Part shown: positions 24,609 through 33,216 of the stretch, one piece after another
How the letters are laid out: each line of letters starts with the position of its first letter
How positions within the stretch are numbered: the first letter of the stretch is position 1
NCBI GenBank assembly: GCA_036841525.1
Contig: DAITVZ010000009.1
Coordinates: 25,666 to 89,665 of the forward strand
Length of the DNA stretch: 64,000 nt
Reading direction: 5' to 3'
Source of the DNA: JAAYEA01 sp012689325
GTDB taxonomy: Bacteria; Chloroflexota; Anaerolineae; JAAYEA01
Notes under the pieces: model-generated
What the model was told of the DNA's origin: nothing
What the model saw: the letters and a program-made list of their open reading frames with translations, nothing else
Databases searched by the model: none
Made by a program: the position numbers and the translations under genes

Positions 24609-25570
24609 CCAAGGCGTACATCGGGATTGACCTGGGCGGCACCAAGATCAGCACCGCGTTGATGGATGAGCATGGCGCGATTTTGGCGCGGGCCGGCTGC
24701 GAGACCGAGGCGGCCACAGGGCAGGACGCGGTCATCGCGCGCATGGTGGATACCGCCAAGCAGGTGGCGCGCGACGGGGGCAAGGCCGATCTGCGGGGGA
24801 TCGTCGCTATCGGCGTCGGCGCGCCCGGCCCGCTGGATACCAAGTTGGGCGTCCTGACGGCGCCGCCCAACCTGCCGGGCTGGCTCAACGTCCCGCTGGC
24901 GCGGATCATCGAGGAGCAACTGGGCGTGCCCGCCTACCTGGAGAACGACGCCAACGCCGCGGCCCTGGCCGAGTTCCATTATGGCGCGGGCGTCGGCTGC
25001 GCCAACATGATCTATGTGACGGTGAGCACGGGCATCGGCGGCGGCATCATCCTCAACGGGCAGCTCTATGGCGGCACCGACGGCGCCGCTGGCGAGGTGG
25101 GCCACACCATGATCCTGCCCGATGGCCCCCTCTGCGGCTGCGGCAACCGCGGCCACCTGGAGGCGCTGGCCTCCGGCACAGCCATCGCCCGCGCGGCCCG
25201 CGAGCTGATCGCCAAGGGCGTGCCGACCCTGATGGTCGAGCTGGCCCAGGGCGATACCAGCGCGGTGACGGCACTCACCGTCGAGATCGCCGCCAAGCGG
25301 GGCGACCTCGAGGCGCAGCGCATCATCGACCGCGCCATGGAATACCTGGGCATCGGCATGGCCAACCTGGCGAACATCTTTAACCCGGACATGATCGTCC
25401 TGGGTGGCGGCGTGACCAAGATGGGCGAGATGCTCTTCGCCCCCGTCCGCCGGGCCGTGGACCGCTTTGCCTTTCCCATCATCGCCAAGACCGTCCAGAT
25501 CGTCCCCGCCAAGCTGGGCAAGGACGTGGGCGTGATCGGCGCCGCCACCGTGGCTGTCTTGCATGGCTAG
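24605..25570 (+). CDS. ROK family glucokinase
   Basis: A 321-residue ROK sugar kinase. The phosphate loop GIDLGGTKISTALMDEHG is at the N-terminus; YLENDANAAALAEFHYGAG carries the catalytic Asp. The ROK zinc site is seen in GPLCGCGNRGHLEALASG, and NPDMIVLGGGV is near the C-terminus. Glucose is the most common substrate, but mannose, fructose or N-acylated sugars cannot be excluded. GTG start with a 4-base overlap with the HAD gene. Confidence 0.9.
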   Translation: MTKAYIGIDLGGTKISTALMDEHGAILARAGCETEAATGQDAVIARMVDTAKQVARDGGKADLRGIVAIGVGAPGPLDTKLGVLTAPPNLPGWLNVPLARIIEEQLGVPAYLENDANAAALAEFHYGAGVGCANMIYVTVSTGIGGGIILNGQLYGGTDGAAGEVGHTMILPDGPLCGCGNRGHLEALASGTAIARAARELIAKGVPTLMVELAQGDTSAVTALTVEIAAKRGDLEAQRIIDRAMEYLGIGMANLANIFNPDMIVLGGGVTKMGEMLFAPVRRAVDRFAFPIIAKTVQIVPAKLGKDVGVIGAATVAVLHG

Positions 25571-26249
25571 GGCGCGCAACCCTTCGCTCAGGGCGCGCCT
25601 CTGCCACGTCTTGGCCTGGCTAGCGAGGGCCGTCATGTTCCTGGCGCTCATCGGCATCGGCGGGGTGGCCCTGGTGTTGCTGTTTGCCACAGCCATCCGA
25701 CAGCCGTATCATAAGCTCATGGCCGAATCGCTCGACGAGGTGCCAGCGCGCCGGGTGGCGCTGGTCTTTGGCGCGGGCGTCTGGCCCGGCGGCCAGCTCT
25801 CCCCCGTGCTGGAGGATCGCGTCTGGACAGCGGTGGCGCTCTACAAAGCGGGCAAAGTCCAAAAGCTGCTCATGAGCGGCGATAACCGCTTTGTCGATTA
25901 CAACGAGCCCAAGCACATGGGCGAGTATGCCCAGTCGCTCGGCGTGCCGGCGGAGGATATCGTCCTGGACTATGCGGGGCGGCGCACCTACGATAGCTGC
26001 TACCGCGCCGTGCACATCTTTCAGGTTTCCGAAGCGGTGCTGGTGACGCAGCGCTTCCACCTGCCCCGCGCCCTGCTCATCGCCGACGGCCTGGGGCTGG
26101 AGGCGGTGGGGATGGTGGCGGATCGGCGGCCCTACCTCAACGCCGATTGGTACCGCTTGCGCGAGGTGCTGGCCAGCGTGGCCGCGTGGTGGGATGTGCA
26201 TGTCTCCCACCCGCTGCCGGTATTGGGCGACAAGCTGCCCATCGAGTAG
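25563..26249 (+). CDS. SanA/YdcF-like DUF218 membrane protein
   Basis: A 228-residue protein with one N-terminal membrane helix (VMFLALIGIGGVALVLLFAT) and a DUF218 domain: VALVFGAGVWPGGQLSPVLEDRV, LLMSGDNR, DYAGRRTYDSCYRAV, VLVTQRFHLPRALLI. This matches SanA, which affects envelope barrier function, and the YdcF/ElyC group. It overlaps the kinase gene by eight bases. The biochemical activity of the family is unresolved. Confidence 0.88.
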   Translation: MARARNPSLRARLCHVLAWLARAVMFLALIGIGGVALVLLFATAIRQPYHKLMAESLDEVPARRVALVFGAGVWPGGQLSPVLEDRVWTAVALYKAGKVQKLLMSGDNRFVDYNEPKHMGEYAQSLGVPAEDIVLDYAGRRTYDSCYRAVHIFQVSEAVLVTQRFHLPRALLIADGLGLEAVGMVADRRPYLNADWYRLREVLASVAAWWDVHVSHPLPVLGDKLPIE

Positions 26250-26269
26250 GCCGGCGAAAGGGGGCGTCC

Positions 26270-26791
26270 GTGCAGCTTCGCCCATATCAGCCCGAGGACA
26301 GGCCCGCCTGCCTGGCGATTTTCGACGGGAACACGCCGCCCTATTTCGCGCCGCACGAGCGGGCCCAGTTCGAGACCTTTCTCGACACGGAAGCGCAAGC
26401 TTACCCCTATTTCGTGGTCGAGGGGGATGACGGCCAGGTGCTGGGCTGCGGGGGCTACCTGCGGCTGGGGGACACGCCGGTGGCCATCCTGACCTGGGGG
26501 ATGGTGGCGCGCGAGCGGCACCGGCAGGGCATCGGCTGGTTTCTGCTCCTGGAGCGGCTCCACCGGATGAGCCTCGACCCGGCCATCGCCCGGGTCAAGC
26601 TGGAGACGAGCCAGCACACCTATGGCTTTTTCGAAAAGGCGGGCTTTGTGACCAAGCGCATTGTCACCGACGGCTTTGGGCCGGGGCTCCACCAACACGA
26701 CATGCTGCTCGAGCTGGACGTGGCAAGCTGCGCCCGCATCGCGCGGGAGCGAGACAAGCTCGCAGCAAGAAATGGGGCACTGGCTTCTTGA
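26270..26791 (+). CDS. GNAT family N-acetyltransferase
   Basis: A 173-residue acetyltransferase. The acetyl-CoA loop is seen in MVARERHRQGIGWFLL (R-x-x-x-G-x-G/A type, near residue 78), after the central beta-hairpin DDGQVLGCGGYLRLGD. The acceptor is unknown. GTG 26270 is chosen with AAGGGGG upstream; the longer ORF from 26147 overlaps the SanA-like gene. Confidence 0.82.
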   Translation: MQLRPYQPEDRPACLAIFDGNTPPYFAPHERAQFETFLDTEAQAYPYFVVEGDDGQVLGCGGYLRLGDTPVAILTWGMVARERHRQGIGWFLLLERLHRMSLDPAIARVKLETSQHTYGFFEKAGFVTKRIVTDGFGPGLHQHDMLLELDVASCARIARERDKLAARNGALAS

Positions 26792-26847
26792 GCTACAGCC
26801 AGGCCGGGACGCCTGTTATCGGACACCTCGCGGACGAGGAGGAGAGG

Positions 26848-27087
26848 ATGTCCGCACATATAGTCGCGGATCCAAGCATCTTGGGTGGCAAGCCCTGCAT
26901 CAAGGGCACCCGCATCAGCGTCGAGTTCATCCTGGAGCTATTCGCCAGCGGCGCTGACCACGAGGACATCCTGCGCGAGTACCCGCACCTGACGATGGAG
27001 GGAATTACCGAGGCGCTGCGGTGTGCGACAACGTTCCTTTCGAACTCGCCGGCTCTGATTGTTGACCTACCCCTCAGGGGGCTATGA
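26848..27087 (+). CDS. DUF433 family protein (antitoxin-like), no visible partner
   Basis: A 79-residue DUF433 protein: IVADPSILGGKPCIKGTRIS is the family signature, followed by ILELFASGADHEDILREYPHL, a winged-helix-like DNA-binding stretch. Such proteins often act as antitoxins beside a DUF5615 PIN-type toxin. The usual downstream partner is absent; transketolase follows. GAGGAGGAGAGG precedes ATG 26848. The last dozen residues do not look conserved. Confidence 0.8.
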   Translation: MSAHIVADPSILGGKPCIKGTRISVEFILELFASGADHEDILREYPHLTMEGITEALRCATTFLSNSPALIVDLPLRGL

Positions 27088-27122
27088 CCACTCCCCACAT
27101 CAGATAAACAAGGAGTATACAC

Positions 27123-29126
27123 ATGGCATCCAAAAAACTCGAACAACTCGCCGTCAACACCATCCGGGCCCTGGTCATGGATGGCGTGCAAAAGGCCAAT
27201 TCCGGCCACCCGGGCATGCCCATGGGCATGGCCGACGTCTCTTACGTGCTCTGGACCCAGTTCCTGAAGCACAACCCCAAGGACCCCGCCTGGCCGGACC
27301 GCGACCGCTTCGTCCTCTCCGCCGGGCACGGCTCCATGCTGCTCTACACCCTGCTGCACCTGACCGGCTACGACCTGCCCATGGAAGAGCTGCAGCGCTT
27401 CCGCCAGTGGGAGAGCAAGACCCCCGGCCACCCCGAGCGCGGCCTGACCGCCGGTGTGGAGACCACCACTGGGCCGTTGGGGCAAGGCTTTGGCAACGGC
27501 GTGGGCATGGCCTTGGCCGAGCGGATGCTGGCCGCCCGCTTTAACAAGCCCGGCCACGAGATCATCGACCATTACACCTATGCCATCGTCAGCGACGGCG
27601 ACCTGATGGAGGGCGTCTCCTCCGAGGCCGCCTCGCTGGCCGGGCATTGGGCCCTGAGCAAGCTGATCTACTTTTACGATGACAACGAGATCTCCATCGA
27701 GGGCAACACCGAGTTGGCCTTCACCGAGAGCGTGCCGCAGCGCTTTGCCGCCTACGGCTGGTTCGTCACCGAGGTGGACGCCCACGACCGCGCCGCCATC
27801 GCCGCCGCGGTGAAAGCGGCCCAGGCGCAAGGGGAAAAGCCCTCCCTCATCGTCTGCCACAGCCATATCGGCTACGGCAGCCCCAACAAGCAAGATACCG
27901 CCGATTCCCACGGCGCGCCCCTGGGCGAGGACGAGGTCTGCAAGACCAAAGAGTGCCTCGGCTTCCCCACCGAGCCGCATTTCTTTGTGCCCGATGAGGT
28001 GCGCGAGTTCTTTGCGGGCCTGCAGCCCCAGTGGGCCGCCGCGCAGGCCGCCTGGGAGACGCAGCACGCCGCCTACCAGGCCGCCTATCCGGCCGAGGCC
28101 GCGCTGTTGGAGCGGATGCTCTCCGGCGAGCTACCCGAGGGCTGGGAAAAGACCCTGCCGGTCTTTCCGGCGGGCAAAGAGATCGCCACCCGCTCCGCCG
28201 GCGGCACGGTGATGCAGGCGGTGGGCGAGGCGGTGCCGGGGCTGGTGGGCGGTTCCGCCGACCTGACCCCCTCCACCCGCACGGCCCTGGACAAGTACGG
28301 CTCCATCCAAGCCAACGACTTTTCCGGGCGCAATCTCCATTTCGGCGTCCGCGAGCATGGCATGGGCGCGATCATGAACGGCCTGGCGCTGCACGGCGGC
28401 TTCCGCCCCTATGGCTCCACCTTCCTGGTCTTTAGCGACTATATGCGCCCCTCGGTCCGCATCGCCGCCATCATGGGTGTGCCGGTCATCTATGTCTTTA
28501 CCCACGATAGCATCTTTGTCGGCGAGGACGGCCCCACCCACGAGCCGATCGAGCACTTCGCCGTGCTGCGCGCCATCCCGCACCTGACGGTGATCCGCCC
28601 GGCGGACGCCAACGAGACCTCCGTGGCCTGGCAGGCGGCCATCGAGAACCACGGTCCCACGGTGCTGCTCCTCTCCCGCCAGAACCTGCCCGTGCTGGAC
28701 CAGGCCAAGTACGGCTCGGCCAAGGGGCTGCTCAAGGGCGCCTATATCCTCTCCGAGGCCACCGCCGGCAAGCCCAAGCTCATCCTGATCGCCACCGGCT
28801 CCGAGGTCTCCATCGCCTTGGAAGGGCAAAAGCTGCTGGAGGGGCTGAACATCGCCACCCGCGTGGTCAGCATGCCAAGCTGGGAGCTCTTTAACGCCCA
28901 GCCGCAAGCCTATCGCGACAGCGTCCTGCCGCCGGCGATCAAAGCCCGGCTGGCCATCGAGGCGGGCATCCCCATGGGCTGGGAGAAATACGTGGGCGAT
29001 GGCGGCGGCATCCTGGCTATCGAGAACCGCTTCGGCGCCTCCGCCCCTTACAAGACGCTGGCCAAGGAATACGGCCTCACCGGCGAGAACGTCGCCAAGC
29101 GCGCGCTCGCGCTCCTCAACAGATAG
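27123..29126 (+). CDS. tkt: transketolase
   Basis: A 667-residue thiamine-diphosphate enzyme of the pentose phosphate pathway. The ThDP-binding motif GDGDLMEGVSSEAASLAGH (near residue 156) and the DDNEISIEGNT loop are clear. The pyrimidine domain has VFTHDSIFVGEDGPTHEP and LRAIPHLTVIRPADANE. Length is normal. An AAGGAG site precedes the ATG and a strong terminator follows, so it is probably a single-gene unit. Its products feed the Rpe reaction encoded at 3.5 kb. Confidence 0.97.
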   Translation: MASKKLEQLAVNTIRALVMDGVQKANSGHPGMPMGMADVSYVLWTQFLKHNPKDPAWPDRDRFVLSAGHGSMLLYTLLHLTGYDLPMEELQRFRQWESKTPGHPERGLTAGVETTTGPLGQGFGNGVGMALAERMLAARFNKPGHEIIDHYTYAIVSDGDLMEGVSSEAASLAGHWALSKLIYFYDDNEISIEGNTELAFTESVPQRFAAYGWFVTEVDAHDRAAIAAAVKAAQAQGEKPSLIVCHSHIGYGSPNKQDTADSHGAPLGEDEVCKTKECLGFPTEPHFFVPDEVREFFAGLQPQWAAAQAAWETQHAAYQAAYPAEAALLERMLSGELPEGWEKTLPVFPAGKEIATRSAGGTVMQAVGEAVPGLVGGSADLTPSTRTALDKYGSIQANDFSGRNLHFGVREHGMGAIMNGLALHGGFRPYGSTFLVFSDYMRPSVRIAAIMGVPVIYVFTHDSIFVGEDGPTHEPIEHFAVLRAIPHLTVIRPADANETSVAWQAAIENHGPTVLLLSRQNLPVLDQAKYGSAKGLLKGAYILSEATAGKPKLILIATGSEVSIALEGQKLLEGLNIATRVVSMPSWELFNAQPQAYRDSVLPPAIKARLAIEAGIPMGWEKYVGDGGGILAIENRFGASAPYKTLAKEYGLTGENVAKRALALLNR

Positions 29127-29148
29127 CCGCGGCAGCAAGACGTCCGGC

Positions 29149-29184
29149 AAGGCCGACCACCCGAGTGGTCGGCCTTTGTCTTTT
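29149..29184 (+). terminator. rho-independent terminator of tkt
   Basis: AAGGCCGACCAC and GTGGTCGGCCTT form a perfect 12-bp stem with a 4-base loop, followed by TGTCTTTT. Confidence 0.88.
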
Positions 29185-29187
29185 CGG

Positions 29188-29216
29188 TTGCCCTGGCGCG
29201 AGCTGGATGCTATAAT
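29188..29216 (+). promoter_or_regulatory. promoter of molybdenum hydroxylase gene
   Basis: TTGCCC and TATAAT are 17 bases apart, immediately after the tkt terminator. Confidence 0.7.
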
Positions 29217-29221
29217 CCAGC
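29202..29221. promoter_or_regulatory. inverted repeat over the -10 box, operator candidate
   Basis: GCTGGAT and ATCCAGC are perfect 7-base inverted arms separated by six bases, and they enclose the TATAAT box. Placement suits repression by a dimeric regulator. Confidence 0.4.
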
Positions 29222-29252
29222 CAGCGGCTAGAACAGCGAAAGGACCGTGTCT

Positions 29253-32150
29253 ATGTCCAAGGAAACGATCTCGCTCTGGGTCAACGAGGCGCCCCATCGC
29301 GTCGAGATCGAGCCGGGCGAGTCGCTCTTGTCCCTGCTCCGCGACCGGCTGGGGCTCACCGGAACCAAGAACGGCTGCGGCGAGGGGCACTGCGGCGCCT
29401 GCACCGTGATCGTGGATGGGCGCGCGGTGCGCTCCTGCGTCTATCCGGCCGCGCGCGCCGAGGGCAAGCGGGTGGAGACCATCGAGGGCCTGGCTCGCGA
29501 CGGCGCGCTGCACCCCCTGCAACGCGCCTTCATCGCCGAGGGGGCCGTGCAATGCGGCTTTTGCACCCCGGGCATGATCATGGCCGCCAAGGCGCTGCTG
29601 GACCGCACCCCCAACCCCAGCGATGCCGAAATCCGCCGCGCTTTGAGGCACAACCTCTGCCGCTGCACAGGCTATAGCAGCATCCTGCGCGCCGTGCGCG
29701 CGGCGCAGGCCCAGATGCGCGCCGCGCAGGCCGAGCCACCCGATGCCAGCGCCGCGACCTCCGCCGCGGCCTATACCTCGGCGCGACCGCTGGCCGCTGT
29801 GGGCCGCTCCCTGCCCCGCCCCGATGCTCGCGCCAAGGTCACCGGCCAGGCCGTCTACAGCGCCGACCTTCGTTTCCCCGGGATGCTCCACGCCAAGGTG
29901 CTGCGCAGCCGCTATCCCCACGCCCGGCTGCTGGGCGTGGATACCCGCCGGGCCGCCGCCCTGCCTGGCGTCGTCGCGGTGCTCACCGCGCGGGACGTCC
30001 CCGGCGTCAATCGCCACGGCCTGGAGCGCCCGGATTGGCCGGTGCTCTGCGATGACAAGGCCCGCTACATCGGCGACGCCATCGCCGTGGCCGCGGCCGA
30101 GACCGAGGCCCTCGCCGCGCAGGCGTTGGAGCTGATCGAGGTCGCTTACGAGCCCTTGGAGGTGGTGGATAGCCCGGAGCGCGGCCTCGAGCCGGACGCG
30201 CCGTTGGTGCACGAGAGCGGCAACGTGGCCAAGCACATCCACCTGGAGCGCGGCGACCTGGCCGAGGGCTGGGCCCGGGCCGATGTGATCGTGGAGCGCA
30301 CCTACCGCACCGCCCGCGCCGAGCACGCCTTCCTGGAGCCCGAATGCTCCGTCGCCGTCCCGGAGGCCGATGGCCGCCTCACCGTCTATGTCGGTTCGCA
30401 GATCCCCTTCGACGACCGGCGGCAGATCGCCGCGGCGCTGGGCCTGCCCGAGTCGCAAGTCCGCGTGGTGCACGCCGAGACCGGCGGCACCTTTGGCGGC
30501 AAGGAGGACATCGCCGGGCAAATCCACGCCGCGCTGGCGGCCTGGGTCACGCGCCGCCCAGTCAGGCTCCTTTATACCCGCCCCGAGTCCATCATCGCCC
30601 ATCCCAAGCGCCACCCCACGGTGATCCACTTGAAGACCGGCGCCACGCGCGAGGGCAAGTTGGTGGCGCTGGAGGCCCGTATCCTCGGCGATACCGGCGC
30701 CTACGCCTCCTTGGGGCCATACGTGATGACCCGCACAGCCACCCATGCCACCGGACCCTACGAAATCCCGCACGTCTGGATCGACTGCCATGCGGTGTAT
30801 ACCAACAACATCCCCAGCGGCGCCTTCCGCGGCTTTGGCGTCCCCCAGGCGGCCTTTGCCATGGAGAGCCAGATGGACTTGCTGGCCGAGCAACTGGGCC
30901 TCTCGCCCTGGGAGATCAGGCGGCGCAACGCCTTCCACACGGGCAGCCTCACCGCCACGGGCCAGGAGCTGCGGGAGAGCGTGGGCCTGCTGGAGACGCT
31001 GGACCGCGTCCAGGCCGCCTGGCGCGCGCTGGATAGCCCCTGGGCCTATCAAACAGCCGAGGGCAAGCGGCGCGGCTGGGGCCTGGCCTGCGCCTTCAAG
31101 AACGTGGGGCTGGGCGGCGGCGCGCCGGACACGGCAGGCGCGTCCGTCGAGATCACCACTGAGGGTCATATCCAAGTCCGGGCCGGGGCCGCCGAGGTGG
31201 GCCAGGGGCTGGTGGGCGTGCTGGCGCAGATCGCCGCCGAGGAGCTGGGCGTCGGCCCGGAGCGGGCGGAGGTGCTGGTGGGGGATACCGCCCTGACGCT
31301 GGATGGCGGCGCGACCACCGCCTCTCGCCAAACCTACATCACGGGCAACGCGGCGCGGCTGGCGGCGCAAGCGCTGCGCGAAACGCTGGCCGCCGTCGCC
31401 TCCGCGGCCCTGGGCAAGCCCGCCGCGCCACTGCGCTTCGCCGACGGGCGGATCGGAGATGGCGAGCGCTGGTTGGCTTGGGAGGAGGCCGTCGCGCTGG
31501 CGCGGGGGGCGGGCTGCGCCCTGCGCGCCGAGCGCGTCTACCGGCCGCCGGAGACCCGCCCCTTGGGCCAGGGCGGCGACATGCACTTTGCCTTCGGCTA
31601 TGCCACGCAAGCCGCCGAGGTGGAGGTCGACCCGGCCACGGGCGAGGTGACGGTCCTGCGCGTCATCGCCGCCCACGACGTGGGGCAAGCGATCAACCCC
31701 CTGGGCGTCATCGGGCAGGTCGAGGGGGGCGTGGTGATGGGCGCGGGGCTGGCGCTCACGGAGGACCTGCCCATGCGGGACGGGCTGCCGCTGGCCACCA
31801 ACCTGGCGCAATATCGCATCCCCACCGTGGAAGAGGTGCCCGAGATCCTGCCCATCATCGTCGAGGACCCGGCGCAGGAGGGGCCCTACGGGGCCAAGGG
31901 CATCGGCGAGATCCCCTCCATCCCCACCGCCGCGGCCATCGCCAACGCAATCCACGCCGCCTGCGGCGCGCGGGTCTACGAGATACCCGCCACGCCCGAA
32001 CGCGTGCGCGAGGCGAGTGCCCGCGAGGCGCGTACTCGCGAGGCGCGTACTCGCGAGGCGCGTACTCGCGAGGCGCGTACTCGCGAGGCGCGTACTCGCG
32101 CCCCTATGCCTGGCCGCGGATCAGGTCGCGCAGCCGGCGATAGCCGATGA
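29253..32150 (+). CDS. fused [2Fe-2S]/molybdopterin xanthine dehydrogenase-family hydroxylase
   Basis: A 965-residue fusion. Residues ~1-160 form the small subunit: a plant-type [2Fe-2S] site (NGCGEGHCGACTV) and a second cluster site (CGFCTPGM...CRCTGY). Residues ~175 on form the molybdopterin subunit with ETGGTFGGKE, GAFRGFGVPQ and the active-site Glu in GAKGIGEIPS. No FAD subunit is fused or nearby, so the electron acceptor is unclear. This two-part layout occurs in selenium-dependent xanthine dehydrogenase-like and aldehyde oxidoreductase-like enzymes; the substrate cannot be told. ATG 29253 has AAAGGA upstream. The last ~45 residues are a repeat tail (EARTR five times) and overlap the convergent YdjC gene by 47 bases. 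Confidence 0.88.
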   Translation: MSKETISLWVNEAPHRVEIEPGESLLSLLRDRLGLTGTKNGCGEGHCGACTVIVDGRAVRSCVYPAARAEGKRVETIEGLARDGALHPLQRAFIAEGAVQCGFCTPGMIMAAKALLDRTPNPSDAEIRRALRHNLCRCTGYSSILRAVRAAQAQMRAAQAEPPDASAATSAAAYTSARPLAAVGRSLPRPDARAKVTGQAVYSADLRFPGMLHAKVLRSRYPHARLLGVDTRRAAALPGVVAVLTARDVPGVNRHGLERPDWPVLCDDKARYIGDAIAVAAAETEALAAQALELIEVAYEPLEVVDSPERGLEPDAPLVHESGNVAKHIHLERGDLAEGWARADVIVERTYRTARAEHAFLEPECSVAVPEADGRLTVYVGSQIPFDDRRQIAAALGLPESQVRVVHAETGGTFGGKEDIAGQIHAALAAWVTRRPVRLLYTRPESIIAHPKRHPTVIHLKTGATREGKLVALEARILGDTGAYASLGPYVMTRTATHATGPYEIPHVWIDCHAVYTNNIPSGAFRGFGVPQAAFAMESQMDLLAEQLGLSPWEIRRRNAFHTGSLTATGQELRESVGLLETLDRVQAAWRALDSPWAYQTAEGKRRGWGLACAFKNVGLGGGAPDTAGASVEITTEGHIQVRAGAAEVGQGLVGVLAQIAAEELGVGPERAEVLVGDTALTLDGGATTASRQTYITGNAARLAAQALRETLAAVASAALGKPAAPLRFADGRIGDGERWLAWEEAVALARGAGCALRAERVYRPPETRPLGQGGDMHFAFGYATQAAEVEVDPATGEVTVLRVIAAHDVGQAINPLGVIGQVEGGVVMGAGLALTEDLPMRDGLPLATNLAQYRIPTVEEVPEILPIIVEDPAQEGPYGAKGIGEIPSIPTAAAIANAIHAACGARVYEIPATPERVREASAREARTREARTREARTREARTREARTRAPMPGRGSGRAAGDSR
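32010..32099 (+). repeat. 15-bp tandem repeat (six units) at the 3' end of the hydroxylase gene
   Basis: GAGGCGCGTACTCGC is repeated five times exactly from 32025 to 32099, preceded by one diverged copy (32010-32024). In frame it encodes EASAR then EARTR five times. There are no spacers, so it is a minisatellite rather than CRISPR. Confidence 0.95.
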
Positions 32151-32997
32151 GGCGGATGCCCGACGCCGCGACGTGGTCCCGCAGTTCTTCGCTCAGCCCG
32201 GCGCGATAATCGGCCTGGCGATATTCCCAGTTCGGCGTGATCGCCTTGATTTCCGCGCTGGGCTTGTTGGGATGGCAGAGAAAGTGGGTAACGCCAGACG
32301 GCAGCGCGTCCAGCGCCTTTTTGAAGGCAGGCTCGGGGTCCCCTCGCGTGGCGGGGCCGCTGGCGATAGCGTCCAACACGGGCAGGCCGCTGTCCTCCAG
32401 CGCGGCGAGCTGCGCCAGCGCCGCCGCCGCAGCCTCCTCGCTGGCTCCTTGCTGGATCATCGCTGCCCGCGTCAGGCGCGGCAGCATCACCGGCACGTGG
32501 AACTCGATCCCCAGTTGGATGTAGGCGCTGAGCAGCGACAGGTGCAGCACGGCGCCCATGTGCGTGTCGATGTGGGTCACGTCGATGCCCGCGGCCAGGG
32601 CGCGCTCCACCTGCGCCCGCATCTCGGCGATGGCCGCCTCGGGCTTCATCTGGCGGTGCAACTCGGCCACGCTGCGCGGCAGGTAGCCCTGCGCATCCAG
32701 CAGCCCCGAGGCTGGGTCGCGCGTGGAGATCGGCCCCCAGCGATAGGTGAGCCATTCGGCGTTGAGCGTGATGTGCACGCCCATATCGAGTTCGGGGTGC
32801 GCGCGGCAATACGCGGCGATCTCGGCAAACCAGGGGCAAGGGACCATCACGGCGCCACAGGTGATAAGCCCGAACGGCGCCTGCTCGACGAAAGCGGCGT
32901 TGGCGCCGTGGCACATCCCGATATCATCGGCGTGCCAGATCACCACCCGGTCCTGGGGGGCGTACCCCAGACGTTCCGCCAGTGTCCGCTCGGTCAT
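32104..32997 (-). CDS. ChbG/YdjC family carbohydrate deacetylase
   Basis: A 297-residue YdjC-family protein. Metal-binding positions are visible in VIWHADDIGMCHGAN (residues ~19-33) and in THIDTHMGAVLHLS, with GVHITLNAEW between. The family removes acetyl groups from N-acetylated sugars such as chitooligosaccharides. The start overlaps the preceding small gene by four bases (ATGA). Its 3' end overlaps the repeat-tailed hydroxylase gene on the other strand. Substrate not determinable. Confidence 0.87.
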   Translation of the reverse strand: MTERTLAERLGYAPQDRVVIWHADDIGMCHGANAAFVEQAPFGLITCGAVMVPCPWFAEIAAYCRAHPELDMGVHITLNAEWLTYRWGPISTRDPASGLLDAQGYLPRSVAELHRQMKPEAAIAEMRAQVERALAAGIDVTHIDTHMGAVLHLSLLSAYIQLGIEFHVPVMLPRLTRAAMIQQGASEEAAAAALAQLAALEDSGLPVLDAIASGPATRGDPEPAFKKALDALPSGVTHFLCHPNKPSAEIKAITPNWEYRQADYRAGLSEELRDHVAASGIRLIGYRRLRDLIRGQA

Positions 32998-33188
32998 TGC
33001 ACAGCAATGAGCGCCACGCGGAGCTCGGCCTCCAGATCTTGCAGCGTTTCCATCTCTTCTGGGCTCAGCTCGGCCAGGTTCACGGGGTGCCAGCTCAGGG
33101 CCAGCAGCGTCTTGCCGGTCTTGGCCTCCCAGGCCTGCAATTTGGCCAATTGCTCGGGCTTGAGCCCGGCCAACGTGTACAAAAGCAT
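32994..33188 (-). CDS. 64-residue protein of unknown function
   Basis: A small, mainly helical, acidic protein (LLYTLAGLKPEQLAKLQAWE...LSPEEMETLQDLEAELRVAL) without membrane segments or cysteines. A strong GGGAGGAG site precedes the ATG and the stop overlaps the YdjC start (ATGA), which argues that it is real and translated. It lies 28 bases after proA. Possibly a regulator or partner of the deacetylase; no family recognised. Confidence 0.65.
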   Translation of the reverse strand: MLLYTLAGLKPEQLAKLQAWEAKTGKTLLALSWHPVNLAELSPEEMETLQDLEAELRVALIAVQ

Positions 33189-33216
33189 GTCTGTATCTCC
33201 TCCCGCCTTGGGTTTC

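Noticed and set aside
28131..31955. 1274-residue minus-strand ORF
   Set aside because: It is antisense to transketolase and the molybdenum hydroxylase, whose motifs are clear. Its composition is the low-complexity Gly/Ala/His/Arg type of GC-rich shadow frames.
32010..32099. CRISPR array
   Set aside because: The 15-bp units are contiguous with no spacers and lie in frame inside a gene, so this is a minisatellite.
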